Source: Paludibacteraceae bacterium (GTDB lineage Bacteria > Bacteroidota > Bacteroidia > Bacteroidales > Paludibacteraceae). From it: 64,000 nt of DNA. The stretch lies in NCBI GenBank assembly GCA_017454915.1, contig JAFTCC010000056.1, forward strand, positions 1 to 64,000, read 5' to 3'. The notes beneath the pieces were generated by a model that was not told where the DNA came from, ran no database searches, and saw nothing but the letters and a program-made list of their open reading frames with translations. The translations under genes and the position numbers were made by a program. Positions within the stretch are counted from its first letter, which is position 1. Each line of letters opens with the position of its first letter. Below are positions 33,562 to 41,499 of this stretch, in pieces.

Positions 33562-34908
33562 TTATTCGAGTTCTTTACGCATATTGTCCAAAGCCTGTCT
33601 TACGATGGCTTGCAGAGGCAGTTTTGAGGTGCAGGCAAACTCCGCGAGTGCAAAGTCTTCGGGTGCTATCTCGTAGGCTCCGAGGGCTTCCATGCGGTCG
33701 ATGTTGCCGGCTATCATGGCCTTGATGAGATATTCAGCATAGATGTCCATGGGTAGCATTTTGTCGTATTCTCCCGACATGATGATAGCCCTTCTTCCGC
33801 CAAGTATGCGGGCATCCCAATCAAAGCGGAAATCTTTCTTCAGTGCAGCCAGTAGGCCTGCGCCGAAGAGTCTTGTGGCTGAAAATTTGTGGATACGTGG
33901 CATGGCCCATCCGAGAATCTCGTGTGTCTCGCTGCCGTCGTCAATCACTGTGATTTGATTTGCAAAAGGAGAGAGAGGCTCGCTTGGCAGCATCTGCTGG
34001 CCACTGAGCACATTGCCCGACACGTAGCGCAAAGGCTTGTCTTCGCTTACCTTGCCATTTACGGCAGGTTCGATAAGCGCGCCTTGCACGTAGTTGATGT
34101 ATGTGGGCTCTTTCACCTCTGGCCCCGCGAGGGCAACGATGCGGCGCATATCAACTTTACCGCTAAGCATGAAGCGACCTATGAGAACCACATCCTGAAT
34201 GTTAACTACTACAACCGTCTCGCCCTTGTTCACTGGGGCAATGTGGTTGATTTGAACGCTGACGTTGCCTGCGGGGTGCGGACCGTCAAAAATGTGGATT
34301 TCTGCATTGTTGAGGTTGCTGAAAGTGTTTTGCTCATGCCTTGCGCTCAACGACAGGTGAATCTTCTTGCCTGCCAATTTGCAGAGTGCGTCAATGCCTG
34401 CCTGAAGTTCTTTCTCTTGGCCTTTCAGAATGAAATTGTAGTCGGGGGCAAGCGGGGCGCTGTCGAACGCCGACACGAAAATGTCGCGAATCTCGTTCTG
34501 CGGATTGGCAATGATGTCGTATGGGCGCTGGCGTAGGAGTGCCCACAAACCAGATTCAAGCAGAAGTTGTTTTACGTCACCTTTGGTGTCAAATTGTTTG
34601 TAGGTGGTTTCTGCATCCGCTTTGATGTTGATGCTGAGGACTTTGCGTCGCTCACCCCTAACAACGGCAGTGACTGTGCCGCTCACGGGTGATGTGATGC
34701 AGAGGTCTTCACATTGTTTGTCATGAAACAGTGGGTCGCCGGCGTGGATAACATCTCCGTCATGCACCACTACTTTAGGCTTGATGCCATCGTAGTGATC
34801 CGGCACAACAGCGAAGTCTCCACCCCAAGCCACATCGCACACTGTCGGGGCTGCGGTTCCCGATATGGAAATATCCAGACCGCGCTTGAGAGTGATTTTG
34901 TCTGACAT
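33562..34908 (-). CDS. nqrA: Na+-NQR subunit A
   Basis: The 448-residue peripheral subunit begins MSDKITLKRGLDISISGTA, the family N-terminus; an open frame 10 codons longer is rejected. It contains a biotinyl-lipoyl-like domain (VVVHDGDVIHAGDPLFHDKQ) and the RnfC-like core. As first gene of nqrABCDEF it follows a promoter (-7 box 34943-34936). The complex exports Na+ using NADH oxidation and supplies quinol to fumarate respiration in anaerobic Bacteroidales. Confidence 0.95.
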   Translation of the reverse strand: MSDKITLKRGLDISISGTAAPTVCDVAWGGDFAVVPDHYDGIKPKVVVHDGDVIHAGDPLFHDKQCEDLCITSPVSGTVTAVVRGERRKVLSINIKADAETTYKQFDTKGDVKQLLLESGLWALLRQRPYDIIANPQNEIRDIFVSAFDSAPLAPDYNFILKGQEKELQAGIDALCKLAGKKIHLSLSARHEQNTFSNLNNAEIHIFDGPHPAGNVSVQINHIAPVNKGETVVVVNIQDVVLIGRFMLSGKVDMRRIVALAGPEVKEPTYINYVQGALIEPAVNGKVSEDKPLRYVSGNVLSGQQMLPSEPLSPFANQITVIDDGSETHEILGWAMPRIHKFSATRLFGAGLLAALKKDFRFDWDARILGGRRAIIMSGEYDKMLPMDIYAEYLIKAMIAGNIDRMEALGAYEIAPEDFALAEFACTSKLPLQAIVRQALDNMRKELE

Positions 34909-34935
34909 ATAATTATTGGTTGATTTTCCTTTCTG

Positions 34936-34966
34936 CAAAGGTACGCATTTATTTGCAAATAATCAA
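34936..34966 (-). promoter_or_regulatory. Promoter of the nqr operon
   Basis: The minus-strand -7 box TACCTTTG (34943-34936) has TTG 20 nt upstream (34966-34964) and TTTG 12 nt upstream (34959-34956). Confidence 0.65.
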
Positions 34967-35101
34967 CGTAAAACCTGCCTAATTACGGAATTTTTTCTTT
35001 TATTAGCGCCATCGGGGGATTTCTCAGACTGCAAGCTTTGAGTTTGGCCGCAAAAATTTTGTCATGACTGCCGAAATGTTGTTTTTTTCCGAACAAATCA
35101 C

Positions 35102-35131
35102 TTGTTTTATGTGAAAAAAATCGTACATTTG
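35102..35131 (+). promoter_or_regulatory. Promoter of udk
   Basis: TTG (35102-35104), 19 nt, TACATTTG (35124-35131); the ATG follows at 35158. Confidence 0.65.
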
Positions 35132-35157
35132 CAAAACCCCATAAAGAAATCCAACTC

Positions 35158-35781
35158 ATGTTTGTTATTGGCATAGCAGGCGGCACCGGTTCGGGTAAAA
35201 CGACGGTGGTGCGTAAACTGCTGGAGCGGCTTCCTAAAGGCGAAGTTGCAGTTTTACCACAAGACTCTTACTATAAGGACTCAAGCGATGTGCCGGTTGA
35301 AGAGCGTCAGAACATTAACTTTGACCATCCCGACGCATTCGAATGGAATCTGCTTGAGGAGCATCTGAAAATGCTCAAGCAGGGTAAGGCGATTGAGCAG
35401 CCTACATATTCATATCTGACATGCGAGCGACAGCCCGAAACTATTCATGTAGAGCCCAAAGAAGTTGTAATCGTGGAAGGGATTTTGGCGTTGTGCGACG
35501 CTAAACTTCGCGAGCAGATGGATTTGAAGGTGTTTGTGGACGCAGACCCCGATGACAGGCTGATTCGTGTCATCAACCGTGACGTTCGTGAGAGGGGGAG
35601 AACGGCAGAAGCGGTTATGCAACGATATACGAGGGTGCTCAAACCTATGCACCAGCAGTTTATCGAGCCATGCAAGCGTTATGCTGACATCATTGTGCCG
35701 CAAGGAGGACATAACCACAAGGCAATTGACATACTCACATCATTTATCCGCCAGAAACTGAAAGGTCAAAAAGAGGGTTAG
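35158..35781 (+). CDS. udk: Uridine kinase
   Basis: The 207-residue enzyme phosphorylates uridine and cytidine with ATP or GTP. GIAGGTGSGKTTVV is the P-loop at the N-terminus; NINFDHPDAFEWNLL, PTYSYLTCERQ and VIVEGILALCD are family segments, and VDADPDDRLIRVINRDVRERGRT is the lid region. Length is normal. It is followed at 134 nt by the lytic transglycosylase gene, in the same direction. Confidence 0.95.
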   Translation: MFVIGIAGGTGSGKTTVVRKLLERLPKGEVAVLPQDSYYKDSSDVPVEERQNINFDHPDAFEWNLLEEHLKMLKQGKAIEQPTYSYLTCERQPETIHVEPKEVVIVEGILALCDAKLREQMDLKVFVDADPDDRLIRVINRDVRERGRTAEAVMQRYTRVLKPMHQQFIEPCKRYADIIVPQGGHNHKAIDILTSFIRQKLKGQKEG

Positions 35782-35930
35782 CCAACAAGGCGGACCTTTT
35801 GGCAGTTTATGTTTGCGCTTGACGAATTACCATTAAGGAATGCGGCATGCCGTGTCCGCAGACAAGGCGTTTGGCGGTTAGTGACGGCAGGAACACTGAT
35901 ACTCTCGCATAAAATTTGAAAAACTACGGA

Positions 35931-37331
35931 ATGGCAATCTTTAATGACACTATAAACAAGAAAAGTAATGCTGTTATGTTTGGCAGCATTCTTTTTTGTT
36001 TTTATATGGTGCTGTCGTTCGCAGGTTGCCGTCCTGCGCCTAAACCCGTGTCCCAGCCCGTCCGCGATTTGGTGGAAATCATTGCGCACGACACGTTGCG
36101 TGTGGTAACTATGAACGGGCCGACGGCTTTTTTCTACTATCGTGACCAGCCGATGGGCTACGACTACGAACTTGTGTCAATGTTTGCGGACTATTTGGGC
36201 GTTAAGCTTTCTGTTGCGGTGGCATACAGCCCGTCTGAGATGTTGCGCAAACTCCGTAGCGGAAGCGCCGACCTTGTGGCATATAACCTTGCCCCATTGC
36301 GTTTGAGTGATGATGTCAGATTTTGGTCAATCCATGAACGCAGCCCGCTGGTGCTGTTGCAAAGCCTTGGGGCGAAACCTGTTACCTCTATTGGCGAGCT
36401 AAAAAAACAAAAGATTCACGTGGTGCATAACAGCGTCTATGAGCGTCAGTTGAAGGCGCTCAACGAAGAAACCGGCGGCGATTTGCACGTGGTGTTGGAG
36501 CCTGACTCGCTGATTGACCAGCTGCTGGTTCAGCGTGTGAGCAAAGGCGAGATTCCTGCCACGGTAGTTTACGCCAACCAAGTACCCGTTTACCGCAAAA
36601 TGTTCAAAAACATCAAGGCCACATATCAGGTTAGTGTGGGGCTCTCAATGGGGTGGGTTACGCGCGAAGGTTCAGGACGATTTAATGCCATGTTGGAACA
36701 ATGGCTTGAACTGATTCCGCAAAAAGAACTTGAAAGGCTCCGCGCACGCTATTATTCGCGAAATGTAGTGCGAGAACGTGCCGCTCAACGCATACGTGCC
36801 GGTGGAGCCATATCACCCTACGACGCGCTTTTTATGCGCTACGCTCCGGCAATAGGCTGGGACTGGCGCATGCTGGCTTCTTTGTGTTACCATGAGTCGC
36901 GATTTAATCCCAATACCACATCTCCAATGGGCGCGCGGGGCTTGATGCAGTTGGTGCCTGTTACTGCCAAACGATTTGGACTGACAGACGACAATGCCTA
37001 TGAGCCTGAAGCGTCAGTCATGGCAGGGGTGCAGTATATCAAATATCTGCAAATGGTGTACAGCAGCGTGGAAGACCGAGAAGAACGTGTAAAATTCGTG
37101 CTCGCAAGCTACAATGCCGGACCTGCGCATATCTTGGACGCCATAGCGCTGACGAAAAAATATGGCGGCAACCCGCACCTGTGGAGCAGTGTGGAGCACT
37201 ACCTGCTGCTCAAGTCCGAACCGCAGTACTACAACGACCCTGTGTGCCGCTACGGATACTATCGTGGAGCGGCGGCGGCTGGATATGTGAAAAAAGTGTT
37301 AAACACGTTTCAGATGTATTGCGGGGAGTGA
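35931..37331 (+). CDS. MltF-like lytic transglycosylase lipoprotein
   Basis: This encodes about 466 residues: a lipoprotein signal with lipobox LSFAGC, a periplasmic solute-binding-protein-type domain (residues ~50-300, with GYDYELVSMFADYLGVKL and VAYNLAPLRLSDDV) and a C-terminal SLT domain (LASLCYHESRFNPNTTSPMGARGLMQLVPVTAKRFG, with the catalytic Glu in YHES, and VLASYNAGPAHI). This is the domain order of MltF, which cleaves peptidoglycan to 1,6-anhydro products. The ATG at 35931 gives a basic N-region before the hydrophobic core; an ATG at 35976 would lack it. Upstream open frame from 35916 adds only a few residues. Confidence 0.9.
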   Translation: MAIFNDTINKKSNAVMFGSILFCFYMVLSFAGCRPAPKPVSQPVRDLVEIIAHDTLRVVTMNGPTAFFYYRDQPMGYDYELVSMFADYLGVKLSVAVAYSPSEMLRKLRSGSADLVAYNLAPLRLSDDVRFWSIHERSPLVLLQSLGAKPVTSIGELKKQKIHVVHNSVYERQLKALNEETGGDLHVVLEPDSLIDQLLVQRVSKGEIPATVVYANQVPVYRKMFKNIKATYQVSVGLSMGWVTREGSGRFNAMLEQWLELIPQKELERLRARYYSRNVVRERAAQRIRAGGAISPYDALFMRYAPAIGWDWRMLASLCYHESRFNPNTTSPMGARGLMQLVPVTAKRFGLTDDNAYEPEASVMAGVQYIKYLQMVYSSVEDREERVKFVLASYNAGPAHILDAIALTKKYGGNPHLWSSVEHYLLLKSEPQYYNDPVCRYGYYRGAAAAGYVKKVLNTFQMYCGE

Positions 37332-37398
37332 AATCAAACAATAACGCCAACGCAATCCGTCAATTTTTACGCAAAAAAAACGACACACATGATGTCTA

Positions 37399-37422
37399 TT
37401 TGAAAGAAATTCACTAATTTTG
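37399..37422 (+). promoter_or_regulatory. Promoter of uxaB
   Basis: TTTG (37399-37402), 12 nt, TAATTTTG (37415-37422). The untranslated leader to the ATG at 37494 would be about 65 nt. Confidence 0.55.
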
Positions 37423-37493
37423 CATTGCGTACTACGGCGTGCAGGACACTGCTGCCGACAAGCCATGAATAACTCTAAACAAATCAAAATACT

Positions 37494-38960
37494 ATGCAAG
37501 CTCTTAACAAACAAACTGCCGTAAAGGCTCAGCGTCCCGAACGCATCATTCAATTTGGTGAAGGAAATTTCCTGCGCGCTTTTGTTGACTGGATTGTCTG
37601 GAACATGGACAAAAAGACCGACTTCAACGGAAGTGTGGTAGTGGTACAGCCCATTGAACGTGGCATGGTGGACATGCTCAACGCTCAAGACGACCTGTAT
37701 CACGTTAACCTGCAGGGTATTCTTGACGGCAAGGCCGTCAACAGCCTCGAAATGATTGATGTCATCAGCCGCGCTATGAACCCATATACACAGCATGACG
37801 AGTTCATGCGACTTGCAGAGCAGCCTGAAATTCGTTTCGTGATTTCTAACACGACCGAGGCTGGCATCGCTTTCGACCCCGCATGCAAACTCAACGACGC
37901 TCCGGCAAGCTCATACCCCGGCAAACTCACACAACTGCTTTATCACCGCTTCAAAACATTCAACGGTGCGCCCGACAAAGGATGGATAATTTTCCCGTGC
38001 GAACTGATTTTCCTCAACGGTCATAAACTTAAAGAGTGCATATACCAGTACATTGACCTGTGGAACCTTGGTGAGGACTTCCGCCGTTGGTTCACCGATA
38101 ACTGCTTTGTGTGCGCCACGCTTGTTGACCGTATCGTGCCGGGCTTCCCGCGCAACGAAATTAAGGACATACAAGCACGTCTTGGATATGAGGATAATCT
38201 TGTAGTACAAGCCGAGATATTCCACCTTTGGGTAATAGAGGCCGCCGAGAACATAACCCTTGAGGCGCTTGCCAAAGAGTTCCCGGCAGACAAGGCTGGT
38301 CTGCATGTGCTCTTCGTGCCGTCTGAAGCCCCATATCACGAGAGGAAAGTTACACTGCTCAATGGCCCGCACACAGTGCTTTCACCTGTAGCGTTCCTCA
38401 GCGGAATCAACATTGTGCGCGACGCTTGCCAGCATGAGGTTGTCGGCAAATTCATCCACAAAGTCATGTATGACGAACTCATGCAGACGCTCAATCTGCC
38501 GATGGACGAACTCAAGCAGTTCGCAGCTGACGTGCTTGACCGCTTCAACAACCCGTTCGTTGACCATGCCGTAACAAGCATCATGCTCAACAGCTTCCCG
38601 AAATTTGAAACTCGCGACCTTCCTGGCCTAAAGACATACCTCGAGCGCAAGGGCGAACTGCCTAAGGGACTTGTGCTCGGATTGGCAGCCATCATCACAT
38701 ACTACAAGGGTGGCAAACGAGCCGACGGAGTGGACATCGTACCCAACGACGCGCAAGAAATCATGGATCTGCTCAAACAACTCTGGGCTACGGGCGACAT
38801 CCGCAAAGTTGCAGAAGGAGCACTCGGGGCATCCGACGTGATTTGGAAGGAGTCAAAGTGCAACCTCAACGAGATACCCGGACTTACCGATATGGTTGAG
38901 CACTTCCTCCGCCACATTCAGGAGCACGGCATGCTCGAAACCGTCAAAACCATCCTCTGA
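37494..38960 (+). CDS. uxaB: Tagaturonate reductase
   Basis: The 488-residue long-chain mannitol-dehydrogenase-type enzyme reduces D-tagaturonate to D-altronate with NADH in galacturonate breakdown. The N-terminal nucleotide-binding segment reads IIQFGEGNFLRAFVDWIVWNMDKKTDFNGSVVVVQP; NTTEAGIAFDP, PGKLTQLLYHRF, NDNCFVCATLVDRIVPGFPR-like and GPHTVLSPVAFLSGI are further family blocks. The UxaB form is preferred over fructuronate reductase by the FGEGNFLR start and by altronate dehydratase (uxaA) lying 2.5 kb downstream. It has its own promoter and is followed by a hairpin. Confidence 0.88.
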   Translation: MQALNKQTAVKAQRPERIIQFGEGNFLRAFVDWIVWNMDKKTDFNGSVVVVQPIERGMVDMLNAQDDLYHVNLQGILDGKAVNSLEMIDVISRAMNPYTQHDEFMRLAEQPEIRFVISNTTEAGIAFDPACKLNDAPASSYPGKLTQLLYHRFKTFNGAPDKGWIIFPCELIFLNGHKLKECIYQYIDLWNLGEDFRRWFTDNCFVCATLVDRIVPGFPRNEIKDIQARLGYEDNLVVQAEIFHLWVIEAAENITLEALAKEFPADKAGLHVLFVPSEAPYHERKVTLLNGPHTVLSPVAFLSGINIVRDACQHEVVGKFIHKVMYDELMQTLNLPMDELKQFAADVLDRFNNPFVDHAVTSIMLNSFPKFETRDLPGLKTYLERKGELPKGLVLGLAAIITYYKGGKRADGVDIVPNDAQEIMDLLKQLWATGDIRKVAEGALGASDVIWKESKCNLNEIPGLTDMVEHFLRHIQEHGMLETVKTIL

Positions 38961-38991
38961 TAGCATTATTGTTAACATCATTCAGAATAGC

Positions 38992-39028
38992 AACTCACCC
39001 GCTGCAGGATTTATGCAGCGGGTGAGTT
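38992..39028 (+). terminator. Hairpin after uxaB
   Basis: A perfect 15-bp stem AACTCACCCGCTGCA (38992-39006) with TGCAGCGGGTGAGTT (39014-39028) follows the uxaB stop by 31 nt. The T tract is weak (GTCCTTTG). Confidence 0.75.
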
Positions 39029-39097
39029 GTCCTTTGTAACCTTGTCCTTGTCCTCTGTGGTACGCAAGCGGCTCGCTTGTTGTATAAGTCTTTGTCC

Positions 39098-39128
39098 TTT
39101 GCTAATATCTAAAAAATCATTATATTTG
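39098..39128 (+). promoter_or_regulatory. Promoter of the small winged-helix gene
   Basis: TTTG (39098-39101), 19 nt, TATATTTG (39121-39128); ATG at 39159. Confidence 0.65.
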
Positions 39129-39158
39129 CAATATGGAATAAACCACACATGGAAAGTT

Positions 39159-39452
39159 ATGGCAAGCCAAGAAACAGATACAAACCTTACAACCTCGCAA
39201 GCAAACCTTACAGGTTCAGATGATAACCTTACAAGTTTGAAGTCTCATGACCTTACAGGTGTGAAAAAGGCTATTCTTGCGTTCTGTGCGGAATGGCATT
39301 CTGTGACAGAGATTGCACAGCATGTCCATCGCAGCAAGCAGTATATTCGTGGCGAAGTATTGCCGTTGATAAAAGACCATTTGGAGATGATGTATCCAGA
39401 TAACACCTCTCATCCGAAACAGAAATACCGGGTAAAAAAACAAAAAGAATGA
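39159..39452 (+). CDS. Small winged-helix-like protein
   Basis: This encodes 97 residues. The first ~35 are a low-complexity repeat of (N/D)LT(T/G/S) units spaced seven, seven and eight codons apart; the rest (VKKAILAFCAEWHSVTEIAQHVHRSKQYIRGEVLPLIKDH) looks like a winged helix-turn-helix. The arrangement resembles the extreme C-terminus of Bacteroidota Fic or AAA_4/AlbA_2 proteins, so it may be a free-standing remnant or a derived regulator. It has its own promoter. The ATG at 39159 is the only plausible start after the promoter. Confidence 0.6.
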   Translation: MASQETDTNLTTSQANLTGSDDNLTSLKSHDLTGVKKAILAFCAEWHSVTEIAQHVHRSKQYIRGEVLPLIKDHLEMMYPDNTSHPKQKYRVKKQKE

Positions 39453-39569
39453 AATATATTAGCCTCGTCGTCACGATTTAAGTATAGTTATTTCACAAAC
39501 AACGACAAAAATAGGAATACAAGAATTCTGTTTATTTACTAACGTGGTATGACAAGCAGGAGTGATGAT

Positions 39570-40229
39570 TTATCTCAGGATTAGCCATGTTGCTATGGTG
39601 TGGGATAACGCTCCGAGCATGATGAACACATGCCAAACGGCATGATAATAAGCGTGCTTGTTGTCGTTGTAAAAGAAATAAGCACCAGTTGTGTAAAAAA
39701 ATCCCTCTGCCAATATCCACGCAAACGCCGAATGTGGCATGATATGCCAAATATGGTAGAACACCGCCAGCACCGCCCAGCCCATTGCAAGATACAGAGC
39801 GAGTGACAGTTTGGGATGTTTGCCGAGGGCAATGAATTTGCCGATTGCTCCGGCTATCACGCACGCCCATTGAAAACAGAATAAACTCCAGCCAATCCAG
39901 CCGCCAACCACCGACAGGCAGATAAGAGAGTAGGAACCCGCAATCATAACGTATATCGATATATGGTCGAAAATCCGCAGCCGGGCTTTGTAAACAGGCT
40001 TAGTCACAGCGTGGTATAAAGTCGATGAAGCGAACATTAGGAACATGCCGCCAACAAACAAAGCCGTGCCCAATATCTGATAGCCGAAAGTTAATTGCTG
40101 GCTGTGTGCTGCCAACTGCAACAGCGGTACGGCGACAACTATTGTCGCAAGCATGGAAAAGAAGTGCGTCAGAGTGTTGGCTTTCTCCTCTCGTGGCAAG
40201 TTTGTCCAATATGTCCGATGATTTTTCAT
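39570..40229 (-). CDS. Hemolysin III/TrhA family membrane protein
   Basis: The 219-residue protein has seven transmembrane helices. Conserved metal-site residues of the PAQR/HlyIII superfamily are visible: EEKANTLTHFFSM near the N-terminus, SSTLYHAV in the second helix region and HAVWHVFIMLGALSHTIA at the C-terminus. In E. coli the relative YqfA/TrhA is linked to membrane lipid homeostasis. It is monocistronic; a -7 box TAATTTTG at 40364-40357 is a possible promoter about 128 nt upstream. Confidence 0.85.
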   Translation of the reverse strand: MKNHRTYWTNLPREEKANTLTHFFSMLATIVVAVPLLQLAAHSQQLTFGYQILGTALFVGGMFLMFASSTLYHAVTKPVYKARLRIFDHISIYVMIAGSYSLICLSVVGGWIGWSLFCFQWACVIAGAIGKFIALGKHPKLSLALYLAMGWAVLAVFYHIWHIMPHSAFAWILAEGFFYTTGAYFFYNDNKHAYYHAVWHVFIMLGALSHTIATWLILR

Positions 40230-40390
40230 TGCTTTTATATTCCACCGCGTTTACCCAATGTCCTTATAGCAAAGATTTGTGATATTCGGTAAATTCGTGT
40301 TCGTAAAAAGTCCCTTAAGTCCCCAAAGTCCTTAGAGCATTTGCAGTTACAGCGCACAAAATTACAGTTTTTTTTCAATTTTATAAAGTT

Positions 40391-40478
40391 TTTTTGTCAT
40401 TTTTACGATATAATTCACCGCTATTTTTGTCATTTTTGCAAATATACAGATATATCTCACCATATCTCGTAATATCTC
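40391..40478. repeat. Phased direct-repeat array in intergenic DNA
   Basis: Within the 434-base gap between the genes at 39570-40229 and 40664-41359, TTTTTGTCATTTTT occurs twice (40391-40404 and 40424-40437, 33 nt apart), and ATATCTC occurs three times at exactly 10-nt steps (40452-40458, 40462-40468, 40472-40478). The helical phasing suggests a protein-binding site array. The rest of the gap holds a hairpin (40536-40568) and CTTAGTCC repeats (40576-40668). Confidence 0.7.
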
Positions 40479-40535
40479 ACACAATCCTAAATTCTAATGA
40501 TCGCTTTGGGTTAAAGGCATTGGCTCTCAACAAAC

Positions 40536-40568
40536 ACCCCCGACGTCACATGCCGTGACATCGGGGGT
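40536..40568. terminator. Hairpin, possible terminator
   Basis: ACCCCCGACGTCAC (40536-40549) pairs with GTGACATCGGGGGT (40555-40568) with one G-T-type mismatch. T tracts are weak on both strands. It lies about 100 nt beyond the stop of the leftward gene at 40664. Confidence 0.5.
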
Positions 40569-40575
40569 ATTCTTG

Positions 40576-40663
40576 TTCTTAGTCCTTAGTCGTATCTTAG
40601 TCCTTGTCTTTGTTCTTAGTCCTTAGTCTTTGTTCCTTGTTCCTTGTAACTTAGTCCTTGTCT
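40576..40663. repeat. Degenerate CTTAGTCC/CCTTGT tandem repeats
   Basis: The stretch is made of variants of CTTAGTCCTTAGTC and TTCCTTGT; TTCTTAGTCCTTAGTC occurs twice exactly (40576-40591 and 40613-40628). Related pieces also occur at 39028-39101 and 40309-40336, each in non-coding DNA. Confidence 0.75.
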
Positions 40664-41359
40664 TTATTTCAATCCCAGAAGTCCGTAGGCGAAGAGTTCG
40701 CTGAAGAGTAGTTGCAGACGGATGTATTGAGCATAGTTGCCTACACCCTTGCATGACTTGATGTCAAACGTGGCAACAGTTTTGCCGGTCTTGATTTCAA
40801 CGGCTTTCATGGTGCCTGTCATTATGGCTCCGCCTGACTGCATGCTCATGCCGAAACCTGCTGCCACGCCATTGCCCATGTCGATTTTGTTGACGGTAAC
40901 GACAAATTTGTACTTGGCTTGCTTGGGGTCAACCATCATGTAGTGTTTCTCGTACGACTCCTTCTCGTCGGTGTCTTTGGTCGTGGTGTAGAACTTCCAT
41001 GTCAGTGGGCCTGAGCACATTTGCAGACCGCCTTTGTTTTTCTTGTTGAAACAATAACTGCCGTTTTTGCGCATCATTACGCCTTCGGTCGCGCGGCGCT
41101 GAACCTCTGGCCAGTCCTTAACCCAGTCACTGCCCTGTTTTTGGTTGTACTGCGCTATGCTTCCGAAGTTCTTGTCAACGTTCATTCTCCTATCAAATTC
41201 AACAACTTGCGCTTTCGACCAGTCGATTTCAAGGCAAGCATACTCACCGGCTTCGTTTAGGAAAGCGAGGCTGCCAGATGTCAAAGTCATGTCTGTGTCA
41301 TCGGCAAAAAGTACACCTGCAACAAGCAGGGATACAATGATTGAAGCAAATTTTTTCAT
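40664..41359 (-). CDS. Exported protein of unknown function
   Basis: This encodes 231 residues with a signal peptide (MKKFASIIVSLLVAGVLFAD). The mature protein is Lys-rich with a Gly/Met stretch (NGVAAGFGMSMQSGGAIMTGTMKAVEIK) resembling a beta-sheet surface protein; KTGKTVATFDIKSCKGVGNY is reminiscent of a DUF4410-like or lipoprotein fold but I do not recognise it. It is divergent from uxaA; the minus-strand TACCTTTA (41396-41389) is a near-consensus -7 box. Confidence 0.7.
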   Translation of the reverse strand: MKKFASIIVSLLVAGVLFADDTDMTLTSGSLAFLNEAGEYACLEIDWSKAQVVEFDRRMNVDKNFGSIAQYNQKQGSDWVKDWPEVQRRATEGVMMRKNGSYCFNKKNKGGLQMCSGPLTWKFYTTTKDTDEKESYEKHYMMVDPKQAKYKFVVTVNKIDMGNGVAAGFGMSMQSGGAIMTGTMKAVEIKTGKTVATFDIKSCKGVGNYAQYIRLQLLFSELFAYGLLGLK

Positions 41360-41437
41360 AGCATAAATATTTGTTGATTTATCACGCGGTAAAGGTATGA
41401 AAATTATTCCGTTTGACGAAATAATTGCGTCGAATAA

Positions 41438-41469
41438 TTTGGCAGTCTAATAAAAAAACACTACATTTG
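41438..41469 (+). promoter_or_regulatory. Promoter of uxaA
   Basis: TTTG (41438-41441), 20 nt, TACATTTG (41462-41469); ATG at 41500. Confidence 0.75.
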
Positions 41470-41499
41470 TGCATGAAAACGCATAAACAATAAAATACA

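Noticed and set aside
28925..34908. Rnf complex
   Set aside because: The order A-B-C-D-E-F, the NqrA N-terminus, covalent FMN sites in B and C, and NqrF with ferredoxin, FAD and NAD domains identify Na+-NQR, not Rnf.
37181..37417. 78-codon frame at the end of the lytic transglycosylase gene
   Set aside because: It overlaps the gene in another frame, and has no start near a promoter or family features.
40391..40478. Replication origin (iterons/DnaA boxes)
   Set aside because: The repeats are 7-mers without any DnaA-box resemblance and no dnaA/dnaN or replication gene is nearby.
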